From: Puniceicoccaceae bacterium | GTDB taxonomy: Bacteria; Verrucomicrobiota; Verrucomicrobiia; Opitutales; JAFGAQ01 | NCBI GenBank assembly: GCA_028285755.1 | Contig: JANQOQ010000008.1 | Location: 753,399 to 817,398, forward strand | Direction: 5' to 3' | Length of the DNA stretch: 64,000 nt | Shown: positions 26,043-36,570 of the stretch, piece after piece | How positions within the stretch are numbered: position 1 is the first letter of the stretch | How the letters are laid out: each line of letters begins with the position of its first letter | Notes under the pieces: model-generated | The model's input: only the letters and a program-made list of their open reading frames with translations | What the model was told of the DNA's origin: nothing | Database searches by the model: none | Position numbers and translations under genes: made by a program

Positions 26043-26849
26043 ATGGAAGTCTTATGCATAGATGTGGGGAATACGAATACCCATCTCGCGATCGTTGGCA
26101 ATGCAGGCGTCGTAAAAAGTGAGAAAATCGAAACTGAGAGTATCGCCAGGGGCAATCTCATGGGATCTCTGGTCGATAAGATGATTGCCGGTTCTCAAGT
26201 GAGTGGAGTTTCATTTTGCTCGGTGGTGCCCGGGATATACCCCCACCTGCTTAAGCACCTGAGAATTTTTACCACGAATCTCTTTAATTTAACTGCCAAG
26301 ACCTGCCGGGGATTGCGTATCGATTATCCAAACCCCTCTGAAATCGGGCAGGATCGTCTTGCGAATGCGGTGGGTGCTCAGGCTATTTATGGTGTGCCGT
26401 CGATAGTGATTGATATGGGAACCGCCATCACTCTGGACGTTATCTCGCCGGATCGTGGATATGAAGGCGGGGTGATCGCCCCAGGGCTTAAGGTCATGTC
26501 GAAATATTTGAATGAGAAAACGGCTTTACTGCCGGAGGTGAATCCCGATGACTGGACTGATGTGCCTGTGCTGGGTCGCTCCACAAAGGAGGCCATGGGG
26601 ATCGGTTGTAAACGTGGGTTTGCGGGGATGCTTAGGGCCCTGGTAGAGCCTATTTATTTAGATCTCAAAGAGCGTGCAGGCAATGATCCGGAGATCATAC
26701 TGGCGGGCGGGGATGCCCGACATTTTCCGAAGGATTTGTTTAAAGATTTGCAAATTAATGAGGATATTACCCTGATCGGACTGTTCGTTGCCTATGGGCG
26801 CTTTTATTCGGATGTTGCCAATACTCAATCCTCTGTGGGGAGCTCTTAA
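26043..26849 (+). CDS. coaX: Type III pantothenate kinase
   Basis: 268 residues, ASKHA fold; first step of coenzyme A synthesis. Phosphate-1 loop DVGNTNTHLA (about 5-14), the dimer-site stretch NPSEIGQDRLANAVGA, DMGTAITLDV with the catalytic aspartate, GGVIAPGLKVM, and an adenosine loop ILAGGDA near the C terminus. The ATG at 26043 starts at the first strand; the in-frame TTG at 26022 adds seven unsupported residues. coaD, a later CoA enzyme, lies less than 2 kb away on the other strand. Confidence 0.93.
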   Translation: MEVLCIDVGNTNTHLAIVGNAGVVKSEKIETESIARGNLMGSLVDKMIAGSQVSGVSFCSVVPGIYPHLLKHLRIFTTNLFNLTAKTCRGLRIDYPNPSEIGQDRLANAVGAQAIYGVPSIVIDMGTAITLDVISPDRGYEGGVIAPGLKVMSKYLNEKTALLPEVNPDDWTDVPVLGRSTKEAMGIGCKRGFAGMLRALVEPIYLDLKERAGNDPEIILAGGDARHFPKDLFKDLQINEDITLIGLFVAYGRFYSDVANTQSSVGSS

Positions 26850-26852
26850 TCG

Positions 26853-27965
26853 ATGATCAAGCGCTACATATGGAATGAATGGCTGAAGGTATTCGGCATC
26901 ATTCTGGTTCTGATTGTGAGCCTGGTGATTGTGCAGGGGATTTATACCAAGCTGAATAGTTATCTTGAGCGCGGGGCTTCTGCCCTGGAAGTAGTTCAGC
27001 TTTTTTTACTGACGGTCCCGGGGTTTTTGCCGGCAGTGATTCCATTGATTCTATTGTTATCCGTCTTGTTCAGTGTGGGGGCGCTCCATCGTAAAAATGA
27101 GATTGTCGCGATGAAAGCAGCCGGGATTAATCTGTTTACGGTCAGTCAGCCGCTCATGTTGGGTGCGTTACTGTGCGCGCTATCTATTCTGGGCTTGAAT
27201 GCCAGCGTGATTCCCTGGTCAGTGGAGCAAACTGCCAAGATTCAAAAAAAGCTTTATGAACAATCGGCTAATGAAGCGGTGGTTGATAGTGAACAGTCCG
27301 AACGCAGGTTGGGGAATCTAGGGTTTTTGAACACGCAGCATGGGCGGTTATGGTTGATGAGTGAATATTATCCACTTCAACGTTCCGGCGAAAATGTGGC
27401 TGTGTATGAGATGGGACCCAATGGGCAGGAGGTCTATCGCATACAGGCGCGGGTGGCCCGCTACATCGAGGCAGAGGGGTATTGGGTATTTGAGCAGGGC
27501 CGTGAGTTATTTTATGATGGAAAAACCGAGGAGCCCTTTCGGAATCTTAAATTTGAACGCCTGGAGAAACCCGCTTTTCAGGATGATCCCGACATCATGG
27601 AGGCTCTCCGTGAAAAACCCCAGAGTTTATCTCTGGAGAAGCTCAGCCAAATCCTTGAACTTTACGAAGGTGATGATCTGGAAGAGATTGTGCCTTATCG
27701 CGTGCGATATTATCGCATGCTTGCTTCCCCCATCAGCTGTTTTCTGGTAGTCGGCTTTGCGGTGCCGTTTGCGGCTTCGGGCGTGAGAACGAATCCGATG
27801 ATCGGAATATCCAAGGCATTTGGTATGTTTATGGTCTACTTTATCGTGTCCAACTTCGCGATTGTAATCGGTGAACGTGAGTGGACCAGTCCGCTGGTTG
27901 CAGCCCTCATTCCGTTGGGCTTTATCGGGCTGTTGGCTTCCTGGGTGTTTTACCGAGCGCGCTAG
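26853..27965 (+). CDS. LptF/LptG (YjgP/YjgQ) family permease
   Basis: 370 residues. An inner-membrane permease of the kind that, with LptB, extracts lipopolysaccharide for transport to the outer membrane. About three membrane helices in the first 130 residues ([51 protein letters not shown]) and three at 280-370 flank a periplasmic beta-jellyroll domain (about 130-275). Whether it is LptF or LptG cannot be told from one copy. It starts 3 bases after coaX, and its last 4 bases overlap the convergent coaD. Confidence 0.9.
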   Translation: MIKRYIWNEWLKVFGIILVLIVSLVIVQGIYTKLNSYLERGASALEVVQLFLLTVPGFLPAVIPLILLLSVLFSVGALHRKNEIVAMKAAGINLFTVSQPLMLGALLCALSILGLNASVIPWSVEQTAKIQKKLYEQSANEAVVDSEQSERRLGNLGFLNTQHGRLWLMSEYYPLQRSGENVAVYEMGPNGQEVYRIQARVARYIEAEGYWVFEQGRELFYDGKTEEPFRNLKFERLEKPAFQDDPDIMEALREKPQSLSLEKLSQILELYEGDDLEEIVPYRVRYYRMLASPISCFLVVGFAVPFAASGVRTNPMIGISKAFGMFMVYFIVSNFAIVIGEREWTSPLVAALIPLGFIGLLASWVFYRAR

Positions 27966-28453
27966 ATATTTTGCCCGCCGTTAGTCTCTCTCATTAATGC
28001 TTCGTAAACATTGGGGGGGACCAGGCCCGTATCGCGATCCGCATAGAGGCTGACTTGCTTTACGAGTGTTGAGCTCGTGAAAAAGTACTTTTCATTGGGC
28101 ATCAGGAATATGGTCTCGATACCCTCAGCCAGTAAGCGATTCATTTGCGCCATTTGGAACTCATAATCAAAGTCAGAAACGGCGCGCAAACCCCGGATCA
28201 GCGCATGGGCATTTTTTTTAACCGCAAAATCGACTACGAGGCCAGAGAATGACTCAACACTGACGTTCGGATAATCCGCGACATTCGGTAGTATCAAATT
28301 GATACGCTCCTCAAGATCGAACATCGGGCTTTTCGTTAGGGTGTCAGTGACAGCAACGGTGACATGGTCGAATATTTTCGAAGCGCGGATGATCACATCG
28401 AGGTGCCCGTAGGTCATTGGGTCGAAGGTGCCTGGGTAGACTGCGGATTTCAT
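27962..28453 (-). CDS. coaD: Phosphopantetheine adenylyltransferase
   Basis: 163 residues, normal length. Penultimate step of CoA synthesis: 4'-phosphopantetheine plus ATP gives dephospho-CoA. The nucleotidyltransferase motif is [10 protein letters not shown] (about 8-17), with [21 protein letters not shown] and the ISSTLVK-equivalent TSSTLVKQ near residue 125. The ATG at 28453 ([12 protein letters not shown]) is preferred over the in-frame start 12 bases upstream. It follows uvrA by about 40 bases on the same strand. Confidence 0.95.
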   Translation of the reverse strand: MKSAVYPGTFDPMTYGHLDVIIRASKIFDHVTVAVTDTLTKSPMFDLEERINLILPNVADYPNVSVESFSGLVVDFAVKKNAHALIRGLRAVSDFDYEFQMAQMNRLLAEGIETIFLMPNEKYFFTSSTLVKQVSLYADRDTGLVPPNVYEALMRETNGGQNI

Positions 28454-28492
28454 AGCTGAAACCATTGGGTGTAGAAAGATTTATGCAAACTG

Positions 28493-31366
28493 TCAAAGGC
28501 TATTCGCGTGGAGGCTATGCTCATAATCGCGCAGGCTCATCTGTGTGAGAGTTTCGGGTTTCTCTGCCTTAAAGGATTGAATGGAGCCGCTATAGAGCAA
28601 CTGCCCGCCCTCGGTGCCCCCGGTAGGCCCGAGCTCGATAATCCAGTCCGCGAGGCGGATGACATCCAGATTATGCTCAATAATGATGATCGTATTACCC
28701 TGGTCACGGAGTTTGAAGAGCAAATCCATGAGGTTTTGAATATCGTGCCAGTGCAGGCCGGTGGTGGGTTCATCCAGCAGGTAGAGCGTTTTGCCTGCCT
28801 GACGTTTGCTGAGCTCCAGGGAGAGTTTTACACGCTGGGCTTCCCCGCCTGAAAGGGTGTTTGCAGGCTGGCCGATTTTGATGTAGCCGAGCCCAACCGC
28901 GCAGAGTGTGTCCAGTTTTTCGGCAATGCGGGGCTGCTTTGCAAATAGTTCTCGCGCCTGATCCACGGTCATGTCGAGCACATCGGCAATATTATGGCCC
29001 CGGAATCGGATCTCCAGGGTTTCCCGATTGTAGCGTTTGCCGTGGCAACTGGGGCAAGTGATATAGACATCGCTCAGAAATTGCATATCCATTTTGATCA
29101 TGCCGTCCCCCTTACACTTCTCACAGCGACCGCCACTGGTGTTAAAGCTGAAGCGGCTCGACTTATATCCCCGGACTTTGGCGAGTGCGGTCTTGGAAAA
29201 CAGGTCCCGGAGTTGGTCAAAGAGCTTGGTGTAGGTGCCCGGGTTAGAGCGTGGCGATTTTCCAATGGGACTTTGGTCAATGCGGATGACACGCTCGAAG
29301 TAGTCGAGGCCCTGGATTTCGCGATGTCTGCCGGGGATTTGGCGCGCGCCATTCAGCTTAAATGCTGCGTAGGTAGCGAGGATGTCGTTGACTAGGGTGC
29401 TTTTGCCGGAGCCGGATACTCCCGCGACAACGGTCATCAGGCCTACAGGAAAATCCACGTCGATATTCTTTAAGTTGTTTTCAACGGCGCCGAGGATTCG
29501 GAGTTGGTAGCCTTGTTCCCAGGTTTTGGGAGGTTCGGCTGCATCTACTTGCATATTGCCGCTCAGGTATGAGCCACTCAGGCTTTGCTTGCGTGTGAAG
29601 CTTTCTAGTGGGCTGCCGTCGAAAATCAGGTGACCGCCGCGTTCGCCGGCGTAGGGTCCCAGCTCCACGAGTTGATCGGCCTCACGCATGATCTCGCTAT
29701 CGTGCTCGACAACTACTACCGTATTCCCCTTGTCGCGCAGTTTGAGCAGGATGTCGATGAGTTTGCGGTTATCAGCAGGGTGGAGGCCAATGCTGGGTTC
29801 ATCCAACACATAAATCACACCCACTAGGCCCATGCCGAGCTGGGTGGCCAGCCGCACACGCTGCGTTTCTCCCCCACTAAGGGTTTGATAGAGACGATCC
29901 AGGGTTAAATAGCCGATACCTACCTCATTCAAGAAATAGAGACGCGAACTGAGCCCATGAACCGCATCATGTATACTGTCAAATCTAGTGTTTCCGACGA
30001 TGGATTCCTGCACCCATTGGTTTGCTTCGCTGATGCTCATTTGCATAAAATCGGCGAAGGATTGGCCCTCTATATAAACGCTCAGGCTTTCGGGTCGCAG
30101 GCGTTTGCCGTTGCAGGTGCTGCAGATGCTGCTCGTTTGATAGGCTACCAGGCGTGCTTTGAGGCCATCGCTGCTGGAGTTCAGTTGGGTATCGATGAGA
30201 TCGGCGATCACCCCTTCAAAAGGCATGCTCTCGGGTTTGCGGTTGCCCGGCTTGAGTTTGAATTCAAATTCACGACCTTTCACTCCGTGAAGGATTGCCT
30301 CTTTCACCTCAGGGCTAAGGTCCTGCCAGGGGGTGTTTGGGTCGAACGGGAGTTGCTCGGCGAGTTGTTTGAGGATTGCGTTGCGTTTGATGATCATCGC
30401 TTTTGATCCGAGTCGCCAAGGCTTAACGGCTCCTTTCTTAACGCTCAGCGAGGGGTTGGGCACAATGAGCTCATCGCGAAACTGCAAGGTGTACCCAGTA
30501 CCTCCGCACGTGGGGCAAGCCCCTTCCGGGTGATTCCAGGAGAAGGATTTGGGGCTCAGCTTTTGGTAAACGATACCTGTCTTCTCAGATGCCAGGTGTT
30601 GACTGAGGGGTAGTTCCTGCCAATCGCTCTCGCGATCTTTCTGATAGAGTACCAGACAACGATTTTTGCCTTCCTGCATTGCGAGCTCCATGGAGTCTGC
30701 AATGCGGCTGCGCTGATCTTCGCGTACAACCACGCGGTCGATCACGATATCGACCTGAATTTCTTCTTTACCGGAAGGTATTAGCCGTGGTTCGTCAATA
30801 TCGCGAATCTCCCCCAGGATACGGATACGTTGATAGCCCTTTTGGCTGAGTCTGGGTATTTCTTCACGGAGAATGGCGGGTTTGGCAGTAATATAGGGCG
30901 CGAGCAGCATCGCTCGGCAGTCTTTCGCCTGAGCAAACAAATCATGTATGCAATCGTCCAGAGTGCGTTGTATGATGCGGCTGCCATCCTCCGGTGAATA
31001 TCGCTCACCCATGAGCGACCAGATCAACCGTGCATAGTCTGCTATCTCTGTGCTTGTAGCGACTGTGCTGCGTGGGTTGGAGCCGCCGGCAGTCCGCTGC
31101 TCAATCGCGATGACGGGAGACAGGCCCTCGATGTAGTCCACATTCGGGCGATCTATCTGGTCGAGCAGTTGTCGTGCTCTTGAGGACAGGCTCTCAATGT
31201 ATTTGCGATAGCCCTCGGCATAGAGGGTATCAAATGCCAGGGATGATTTTCCCGAGCCACTGACCCCTGTAATGACCACGAGCCGGTTGCGGCCAATGTC
31301 GAGGTCGATGTTTTTGAGATTGTGCTCACGCGCTCCCTTGATGCGAATGGCTTCTTGATCTGCCAT
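28493..31366 (-). CDS. uvrA: UvrABC excinuclease subunit A
   Basis: About 957 residues. The damage-recognition ATPase of nucleotide excision repair, acting as a dimer with UvrB. Two ABC modules: Walker [13 protein letters not shown] at 34-45 and [13 protein letters not shown] near 650, each with an LSGGE(T/A)QRV signature and a LDEPS/LDEPT Walker B. Zinc sites include CPTCGGTG (first finger region), CSTCNGKRL and the pair CEKCKGDG...CPSCHGKR. The start at 31366 ([20 protein letters not shown]) matches the family; an in-frame ATG at 31405 would extend it by 13 residues. The upstream sulfatase ends 45 bases before it. Confidence 0.97.
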   Translation of the reverse strand: MADQEAIRIKGAREHNLKNIDLDIGRNRLVVITGVSGSGKSSLAFDTLYAEGYRKYIESLSSRARQLLDQIDRPNVDYIEGLSPVIAIEQRTAGGSNPRSTVATSTEIADYARLIWSLMGERYSPEDGSRIIQRTLDDCIHDLFAQAKDCRAMLLAPYITAKPAILREEIPRLSQKGYQRIRILGEIRDIDEPRLIPSGKEEIQVDIVIDRVVVREDQRSRIADSMELAMQEGKNRCLVLYQKDRESDWQELPLSQHLASEKTGIVYQKLSPKSFSWNHPEGACPTCGGTGYTLQFRDELIVPNPSLSVKKGAVKPWRLGSKAMIIKRNAILKQLAEQLPFDPNTPWQDLSPEVKEAILHGVKGREFEFKLKPGNRKPESMPFEGVIADLIDTQLNSSSDGLKARLVAYQTSSICSTCNGKRLRPESLSVYIEGQSFADFMQMSISEANQWVQESIVGNTRFDSIHDAVHGLSSRLYFLNEVGIGYLTLDRLYQTLSGGETQRVRLATQLGMGLVGVIYVLDEPSIGLHPADNRKLIDILLKLRDKGNTVVVVEHDSEIMREADQLVELGPYAGERGGHLIFDGSPLESFTRKQSLSGSYLSGNMQVDAAEPPKTWEQGYQLRILGAVENNLKNIDVDFPVGLMTVVAGVSGSGKSTLVNDILATYAAFKLNGARQIPGRHREIQGLDYFERVIRIDQSPIGKSPRSNPGTYTKLFDQLRDLFSKTALAKVRGYKSSRFSFNTSGGRCEKCKGDGMIKMDMQFLSDVYITCPSCHGKRYNRETLEIRFRGHNIADVLDMTVDQARELFAKQPRIAEKLDTLCAVGLGYIKIGQPANTLSGGEAQRVKLSLELSKRQAGKTLYLLDEPTTGLHWHDIQNLMDLLFKLRDQGNTIIIIEHNLDVIRLADWIIELGPTGGTEGGQLLYSGSIQSFKAEKPETLTQMSLRDYEHSLHANSL

Positions 31367-31410
31367 CCCACCAAGAGAATCGCTATCGATCCCGGTATCA
31401 AGCAAATTGG

Positions 31411-32856
31411 CTAAAAAGGGCCGGGTTCGTTAACATTGATCGCGTAATTAAGAAAGCCGGGAGTGACTCCACGAGGCATTCTACTTCCGCGTTGGCCTCC
31501 TTCCACCAGCTCCTGACGATCGCGGTAGAAGCCATCGGGTGTCAAATCATCCGGGGTATCATCCCCCGTAGCATCGCGCCATTCAGTCATGATTGCTCTC
31601 ATGTGATGAAGGATATCCTGGTATTCAGGGTTGGAAGCAACATTGTTGAACTGATAGGGGTCGCTAATACAGTTAAAGAGCTCCTCGCGCGGGCGCGGGG
31701 TTATAAAGATATCCGCCTGTGCATGAGTGAGGGTGCCTGCTTCTTTTGCAGCCAATAAGGATTTAAAGGAATCGCTTGCCAATGAATCTGCAGGTCCGGG
31801 ATTCGAGAGGTTCGGCCTGCTGTTGAGTACATACATGTGGGTCAGTGTGCGCACCATGCGTTCGTGGGCTTCGTGGTCGTGCCAGTTATGTTCCGCAAAG
31901 ACGTAATTACGGAATGGGAGCTCGGGCTGACTCAGGAGTTTTGCGAAACTGACCCCCTGAATGCTTTCGATGGGATCAATACCAGTAACTTCTAAAACCG
32001 TGGGAGCGATATCAATCGCGCTTAGCAGACTGTTGCTTTCGCTTCCCGGTTTTTCAATACCCTTAGGCCAATGCATGACCAGAAAGGATTTCATACCGCT
32101 ATCGTAGACCCGGGTTTTTGCGCGCGGAAATGCCATTCCGTTGTCACTCATAACGATGATTAGGGTGTTATCCAGGACGCCTTGGGCTTCGAGCTCATCC
32201 TTTACCAGGCCGATGTAATAATCAAAACGAGCGATTTCATCGTAATAAAGGGTAATATCTTTGCGGGTTGCCGTATCATCCACGAGAAAAGGGGGTACTA
32301 CTACGTCGTGAGGATTGTGAGTGCCCTCAAATTCGCCCGCATCCCAAATGCGGTGTGCATCCCGTGAGGCAAGCCACATAAAAAAAGGTTTATCTTTATC
32401 TCTTGTCTGAAGGGCTTCTATCCATCGTTCGGACCCGCTACTGCCGACATCTTCAGTGTAAACGACATCAAATGCTCTTTTGGCAGCGTCTCCCATATGC
32501 CATTTACCGGATGCTGCCGTGTAGTAACCCGCTTCCTTCAAAAGCAATGGATAAGGGGTAAGGTAGCCGGGTAGCGCCATATGAAGCTCCGGCGCACCGG
32601 TGTTGTGAGGATAACGCCCAGTTACAATACTATTACGGCTGGGACTGCAGGAACTGGCTGTCAGGTAAAATTGATTAAACTGCAGACCGTTCGCGGCCAG
32701 CTCGTCGATAACCGGGGTTTGCACTACGGAGTTGCCATAGGTGCCCAAATCATCCCAGCCGATATCATCCCCGATGATATACACAATATTGGGGCGTTCT
32801 GTCTGGGCTTGAGCGAAACAGAGTAATAGAATTGAGAGGGTAATGAGAATTTTCAT
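31411..32856 (-). CDS. Exported sulfatase (formylglycine type)
   Basis: 481 residues with a signal peptide (about 1-18). Type I sulfatase: C70-S-P-S-R74 with the flanking GRYPHNTG supplies the cysteine converted to formylglycine. D30-D31 ([13 protein letters not shown]) are metal ligands, and [15 protein letters not shown] near 290 holds the second D/N pair. The C-terminal end resembles heparan-N-sulfatase-like enzymes of Verrucomicrobiota. Its substrate is probably a sulfated polysaccharide. No formylglycine-generating enzyme is in the window. The in-frame frame extends to 32982, but 32856 begins at the signal peptide and is chosen. Confidence 0.92.
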   Translation of the reverse strand: MKILITLSILLLCFAQAQTERPNIVYIIGDDIGWDDLGTYGNSVVQTPVIDELAANGLQFNQFYLTASSCSPSRNSIVTGRYPHNTGAPELHMALPGYLTPYPLLLKEAGYYTAASGKWHMGDAAKRAFDVVYTEDVGSSGSERWIEALQTRDKDKPFFMWLASRDAHRIWDAGEFEGTHNPHDVVVPPFLVDDTATRKDITLYYDEIARFDYYIGLVKDELEAQGVLDNTLIIVMSDNGMAFPRAKTRVYDSGMKSFLVMHWPKGIEKPGSESNSLLSAIDIAPTVLEVTGIDPIESIQGVSFAKLLSQPELPFRNYVFAEHNWHDHEAHERMVRTLTHMYVLNSRPNLSNPGPADSLASDSFKSLLAAKEAGTLTHAQADIFITPRPREELFNCISDPYQFNNVASNPEYQDILHHMRAIMTEWRDATGDDTPDDLTPDGFYRDRQELVEGGQRGSRMPRGVTPGFLNYAINVNEPGPF

Positions 32857-32987
32857 AATATTCAGTGTATTTTCTAAACGCTCATACAGGAGAAATCCAC
32901 CAAAACTCTTTGTTAACCGTTTGACACCCCGCATCAGGAACGTCTTTTGATTGAAATTGGCTCTAAACACTTTAATCTGCATTTATT

Positions 32988-33260
32988 ATGAAACCCATAC
33001 TTTATATTAAATCCGGTTGCCCCTGGTGCAGATCCGCCCGGTCTTTTTTTGAGCAACATGGCGTGGATCTGGATATACGAGATGTCCTGGACAATAAGAA
33101 AGACATGGATCAGATGGTTGAGATCAGCGGACAAACCTACACCCCAACGTTTCAATATGGAGATATGGTGGTTGCGGATTTCAGTGTTGATGAGTTTTTG
33201 ACTGAGCTGGAGGAGTTTCCTGAGGTGAAACGCGAACTCGGTATCGACGATGAAGCGTAA
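32988..33260 (+). CDS. Glutaredoxin
   Basis: 90 residues. Thioredoxin-fold dithiol oxidoreductase with active site C11-P-W-C14 after the first strand, and the cis-proline loop TYTPTFQYGD near 57-66. It probably uses glutathione or a related thiol to reduce disulfides in the cytoplasm. CPWC is less common than CPYC. It is followed after 17 bases by a Dabb-domain gene and is divergent from the sulfatase. Confidence 0.92.
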   Translation: MKPILYIKSGCPWCRSARSFFEQHGVDLDIRDVLDNKKDMDQMVEISGQTYTPTFQYGDMVVADFSVDEFLTELEEFPEVKRELGIDDEA

Positions 33261-33277
33261 GGTAGCTTTAACGATTT

Positions 33278-33580
33278 ATGATTAAACACTTAGTATTTTG
33301 GCGACTTAAGGAAGAAGCGCTGGGAAAATCCGGAGAGGAAAATGCGAAGGAAATCGCACGATTGCTGAATGCACTGCCGGCGGAAATCCCTGAACTGAAA
33401 AAGCTGGAATTCGGGATGAATTTTGTGGATGCACCTGCTGCGTTCGATTGCGCACTTTACACTGAGTTTGACAGTAAGGAGGCGTTGGATATTTACCAAA
33501 ATCATCCTCTGCATGTTGAGGCCAAGAATTTTATCGTGCAGGTGGTATCGGATCGGGCTTTTGTCGACTACGAGCTCTAG
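33278..33580 (+). CDS. Dabb (stress-responsive A/B barrel) domain protein
   Basis: 100 residues, the full length of one Dabb dimeric ferredoxin-like domain. MIKHLVFWRLKEEA at the start, LEFGMNF, YTEFDSKEALDIYQNHPLHVEAKNF in the middle and a final VVSDRAFVDYEL strand are typical. Family members include stress proteins and a few cyclases or monooxygenases; the role here is not known. It lies between glutaredoxin and the NYN gene, 2 bases before the latter. Confidence 0.9.
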   Translation: MIKHLVFWRLKEEALGKSGEENAKEIARLLNALPAEIPELKKLEFGMNFVDAPAAFDCALYTEFDSKEALDIYQNHPLHVEAKNFIVQVVSDRAFVDYEL

Positions 33581-33582
33581 CG

Positions 33583-34056
33583 ATGCCGAAGCACTTAATC
33601 ATCGATGGTCACAATACCCTGTTGGGGATCGACTCATTGAGAAAGTGCTTTAATATAAATCCGGAAAAAGCGATCGAAACACTTACAAACTGGGCGCGAG
33701 CCATCCACGATATCGAAGCGTATCAGGTTACCTTGGTTTTTGATGGACGCAGAAATGAGATGACGATCGAACACCCGGGAGGTAGCGATAGCTTTACGGT
33801 CATTTACAGCAGTCATGAATTGTCTGCAGACGGGGTGATCGAACGTATGATCAGCCGCAGCAATCAACCAAAATCACTGATGATTGCCACGAATGATCGC
33901 ATGGTCCGGGATGTGGGTATCGGCCGGGGGTGTGATGTAATGGGCATAAAAACGCTCGAGAGCATGCATGAGGCGGCTGAAAAAAAGAGTGCTCAAATCA
34001 TGCAAAACCGGAGTCGCAGCAGCGATAAGGAGTGGGGTAATCGCATACCGCTTTGA
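33583..34056 (+). CDS. YacP-like NYN-domain ribonuclease
   Basis: 157 residues. PIN/NYN fold: HLIIDGHNTLL (first Asp near residue 8), VTLVFDGRRNEMT, SSHELSADGVIERMI and MIATNDRMVRDVG supply the four conserved acidic positions. Bacillus YacP (Rae1) cleaves mRNA in the ribosomal A site; the same activity here is an inference. It is the last gene of a three-gene unit. An IS3-type remnant follows. Confidence 0.88.
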   Translation: MPKHLIIDGHNTLLGIDSLRKCFNINPEKAIETLTNWARAIHDIEAYQVTLVFDGRRNEMTIEHPGGSDSFTVIYSSHELSADGVIERMISRSNQPKSLMIATNDRMVRDVGIGRGCDVMGIKTLESMHEAAEKKSAQIMQNRSRSSDKEWGNRIPL

Positions 34057-34141
34057 GTGGTAAACTCCCTGAAGCTGGTTTGCCAAGCCCATAACAGTGC
34101 ATTTTTTAAAGCAGCTTATTATCTATGGCTTTCTACTAGTC

Positions 34142-34201
34142 ATGAAAAAAGAGGGAAAGCGCTTCAAGAGGGAGCAGATCATCTACGCGCTCAGACATGT
34201 A
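34142..34201 (+). mobile_element. Remnant of an IS3-family OrfA start
   Basis: The frame opens with MKKEGKRFKREQIIYALRH. RFxxEQIIYALR is the hallmark start of IS3-family OrfA (helix-turn-helix subunit). Similarity stops after about 20 residues; the frame runs on into DNA that is the 3' end of the pump gene on the other strand. No OrfB, no inverted repeats and no target duplication were identified in the 162-base gap. This is probably a small scar of an old insertion. Confidence 0.45.
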
Positions 34202-34218
34202 TTCCCTACCAGCAGAAC

Positions 34219-36561
34219 TTATCTCTCCTCTCTTCCGAAGGGTTTGGTCAGCATGATGACTGCCGGGGTTACAAAGTAATCAGCCAGCATGGCACTTAAG
34301 ACTGCGATGATGGTATAGAGGCCTACATGATGATAGGCGAGTAACTGACTGGGCAGGAAGGCGGCGAACCCTAAACAAATGATGGCTGAGGTCAAAAGCA
34401 CCGCTTTACCCACGGTTATGAAAGTGATCCTGTTTGCCTGTATATAGGAACCTGTCAGGTGATATTCATAACGATAATGGTTGATGAAGTGGATAGTGTC
34501 ATCCACAGCGATGCCTATGATCATCGGTGCGACCATCATGGTCATCATATGCAGTGGCGTATCCAGCAATGCCATGACTCCCAATGAAATGACCACGGGA
34601 GTAATATTGGGGATCATTCCGATCAGGCCAAGGCGCACATTTCCGAAGACGATCATCATCACGCCGGCAATCACAACCAGAGCGAGCAGAATACTCAATA
34701 TTTGGCCGGAAACGATGAAATTGGCCACCTTTGCAAAAACGGGCGCGATGCCTGATATTAATACCTCTCCTTCAGGGAACAGTTCGCGGGCGCGCTTCTG
34801 GATGAAATTAACCTGATCCTCGATATCCTGGCTGGTGAAACTGCCCAGCTCCACCTGCATGCGGGCGCGCTGGTATTCATAGTCGACCCAGTTTGCGGTT
34901 TCCGTGCCCCCGCTCATTTCATAAAGCAGGAAAAGCTGCGAAAGGAGTGCCGGGTCGTCCGGAATCTGATACTCACTTGTATCCCCTTCGTTTATAACTT
35001 TATTGAGGTCTTTTATAATTCCGATAACCGAGTTTGAGCGTTTGAAGGTTTCAAATTGGTGCAGCTCTTGATCCAGTTGCTCCATGGCTTTGAGATTTTC
35101 AGGTATTTTTGCTGCATCCATCTCACCAAAATCGACTGACAATTCGTAGCTGTAGAGCGAGCCGATGCTGCGGGATATATGAAGGCCATCTGCAATGTAG
35201 GGAACCTTCTCACCAAATGTGCGCGTATAATCGGTATTAACCTCGATGGAAGGGATGAGGCATGCAAACAGAGTAGTTATTGCGGCATAAGCGACAACGA
35301 TGGTGATCTTTTTGGAAGCCACGAAACGACTCAGCTTTTCTAATCCATCCTCAATACGATGATTTTTTTGAATCGCTTTGCCGGGTTGTCTGTCTTTACC
35401 GAATGATAGTAATGCTGGGGTGAGCAATACCACTAAGGGATAGCAGACCAACAACAGGCCTGCTGAGGTCAGACCGACGGTACGAATAGATATTATCGGC
35501 ACAAATACAAATGAGAGTAGGCCAATAGCGGTCGTGATAGCGGTGAACAGTATCGGCCAGGCGGCTTGCTCCATGGCGTGTTGTATTGCCAACTGTCTCG
35601 AACCGCTAGTCAGAAATTTCTGCCGAAAGAACGAAAGGATGTGGACGTTGTAACCAATACTCAGAACCAGTGCGAGCAACAGCGGGATAATCAGCATGAG
35701 TTCCTGCACGGCGATACCCACCCAGCCATAAAAGCCTAAGACAATGAGCATTGAAATGGTTGCGGTTAGAAGGGGTGCAATAACTCCCACAATCGAGCGA
35801 AAGAAGACTGCCAGTAGAATCATCATCAAGAGTATGGTGGTGCTCATGATGTGTTCCATCTCAGCTGAGGCCCAGCGCATTTCACCTTCCATTAATACGG
35901 GTGTGCCGCCCATGGTGAGCTTGAAATCGGCATATTCAGGCCGGGAGATGATTTCTCTCAGTTTTTCAGTGATTTTGATTTGATATTCAAGGTCAAGGGT
36001 CTCCTCGGTTCCCTCAGCCATCGGGTAGGGCTTAAGCTCGAGGGCAATAATAGTTGCTCTAAAATCCTTTGAGAACAAACGATCCACGAGGCTGGGATTG
36101 GACAAAGCGCTTTGGCGAATTTCGTTGAGGGTTTGGGAATTCTGCGGAATAGGATCAGGAACCAGATCATTAATTTCAATTCCTGCCTCCGTGCCTCGTG
36201 TGAATTCAAGATCAGTCAGCGAAAAGATGTCATCCGCCAGAGGAATTTCGCGCAACAAAGCATCCCCTAATGAGCGATTGGCTTCAAGAGCAGCGTGACT
36301 GAAAACATCGTCGGCTTCCAGCAGGACAACCACAAACTCATCGTTACCGAATATCTCTTCAAATTCATATTTGGCGAGTCGAAGCGGATCATTCTCGAGC
36401 AGCAAGGAATCGTTTGAGGTTTCGAGTTTTAATTTGCTGACTCCCGCCGCCATCACTGCTGTAACCACGAAGGTAGCAGCAATAATGTACCAACGCATCC
36501 GGATGATGTGTGGAGTGAGCGATGCGAACCATTGATTTATTTTTTCCAGTTTGTCTGACAT
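34219..36561 (-). CDS. RND/MMPL family transporter
   Basis: 780 residues with about twelve membrane helices in two RND halves. Each half has one helix, a large periplasmic domain, then five helices (first half helices near 235-410, second near 630-770). The second half includes MVAPMIIGIAVDDTIHFINHYRYE, the conserved acidic helix of proton-driven Patched/MMPL/HpnN-like exporters. These often move lipids or other hydrophobic molecules between membranes. It is the last gene of a four-gene TetR-linked cluster, 9 bases after the DUF1302-like gene. Confidence 0.92.
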   Translation of the reverse strand: MSDKLEKINQWFASLTPHIIRMRWYIIAATFVVTAVMAAGVSKLKLETSNDSLLLENDPLRLAKYEFEEIFGNDEFVVVLLEADDVFSHAALEANRSLGDALLREIPLADDIFSLTDLEFTRGTEAGIEINDLVPDPIPQNSQTLNEIRQSALSNPSLVDRLFSKDFRATIIALELKPYPMAEGTEETLDLEYQIKITEKLREIISRPEYADFKLTMGGTPVLMEGEMRWASAEMEHIMSTTILLMMILLAVFFRSIVGVIAPLLTATISMLIVLGFYGWVGIAVQELMLIIPLLLALVLSIGYNVHILSFFRQKFLTSGSRQLAIQHAMEQAAWPILFTAITTAIGLLSFVFVPIISIRTVGLTSAGLLLVCYPLVVLLTPALLSFGKDRQPGKAIQKNHRIEDGLEKLSRFVASKKITIVVAYAAITTLFACLIPSIEVNTDYTRTFGEKVPYIADGLHISRSIGSLYSYELSVDFGEMDAAKIPENLKAMEQLDQELHQFETFKRSNSVIGIIKDLNKVINEGDTSEYQIPDDPALLSQLFLLYEMSGGTETANWVDYEYQRARMQVELGSFTSQDIEDQVNFIQKRARELFPEGEVLISGIAPVFAKVANFIVSGQILSILLALVVIAGVMMIVFGNVRLGLIGMIPNITPVVISLGVMALLDTPLHMMTMMVAPMIIGIAVDDTIHFINHYRYEYHLTGSYIQANRITFITVGKAVLLTSAIICLGFAAFLPSQLLAYHHVGLYTIIAVLSAMLADYFVTPAVIMLTKPFGREER

Positions 36562-36570
36562 GTTATTAAT

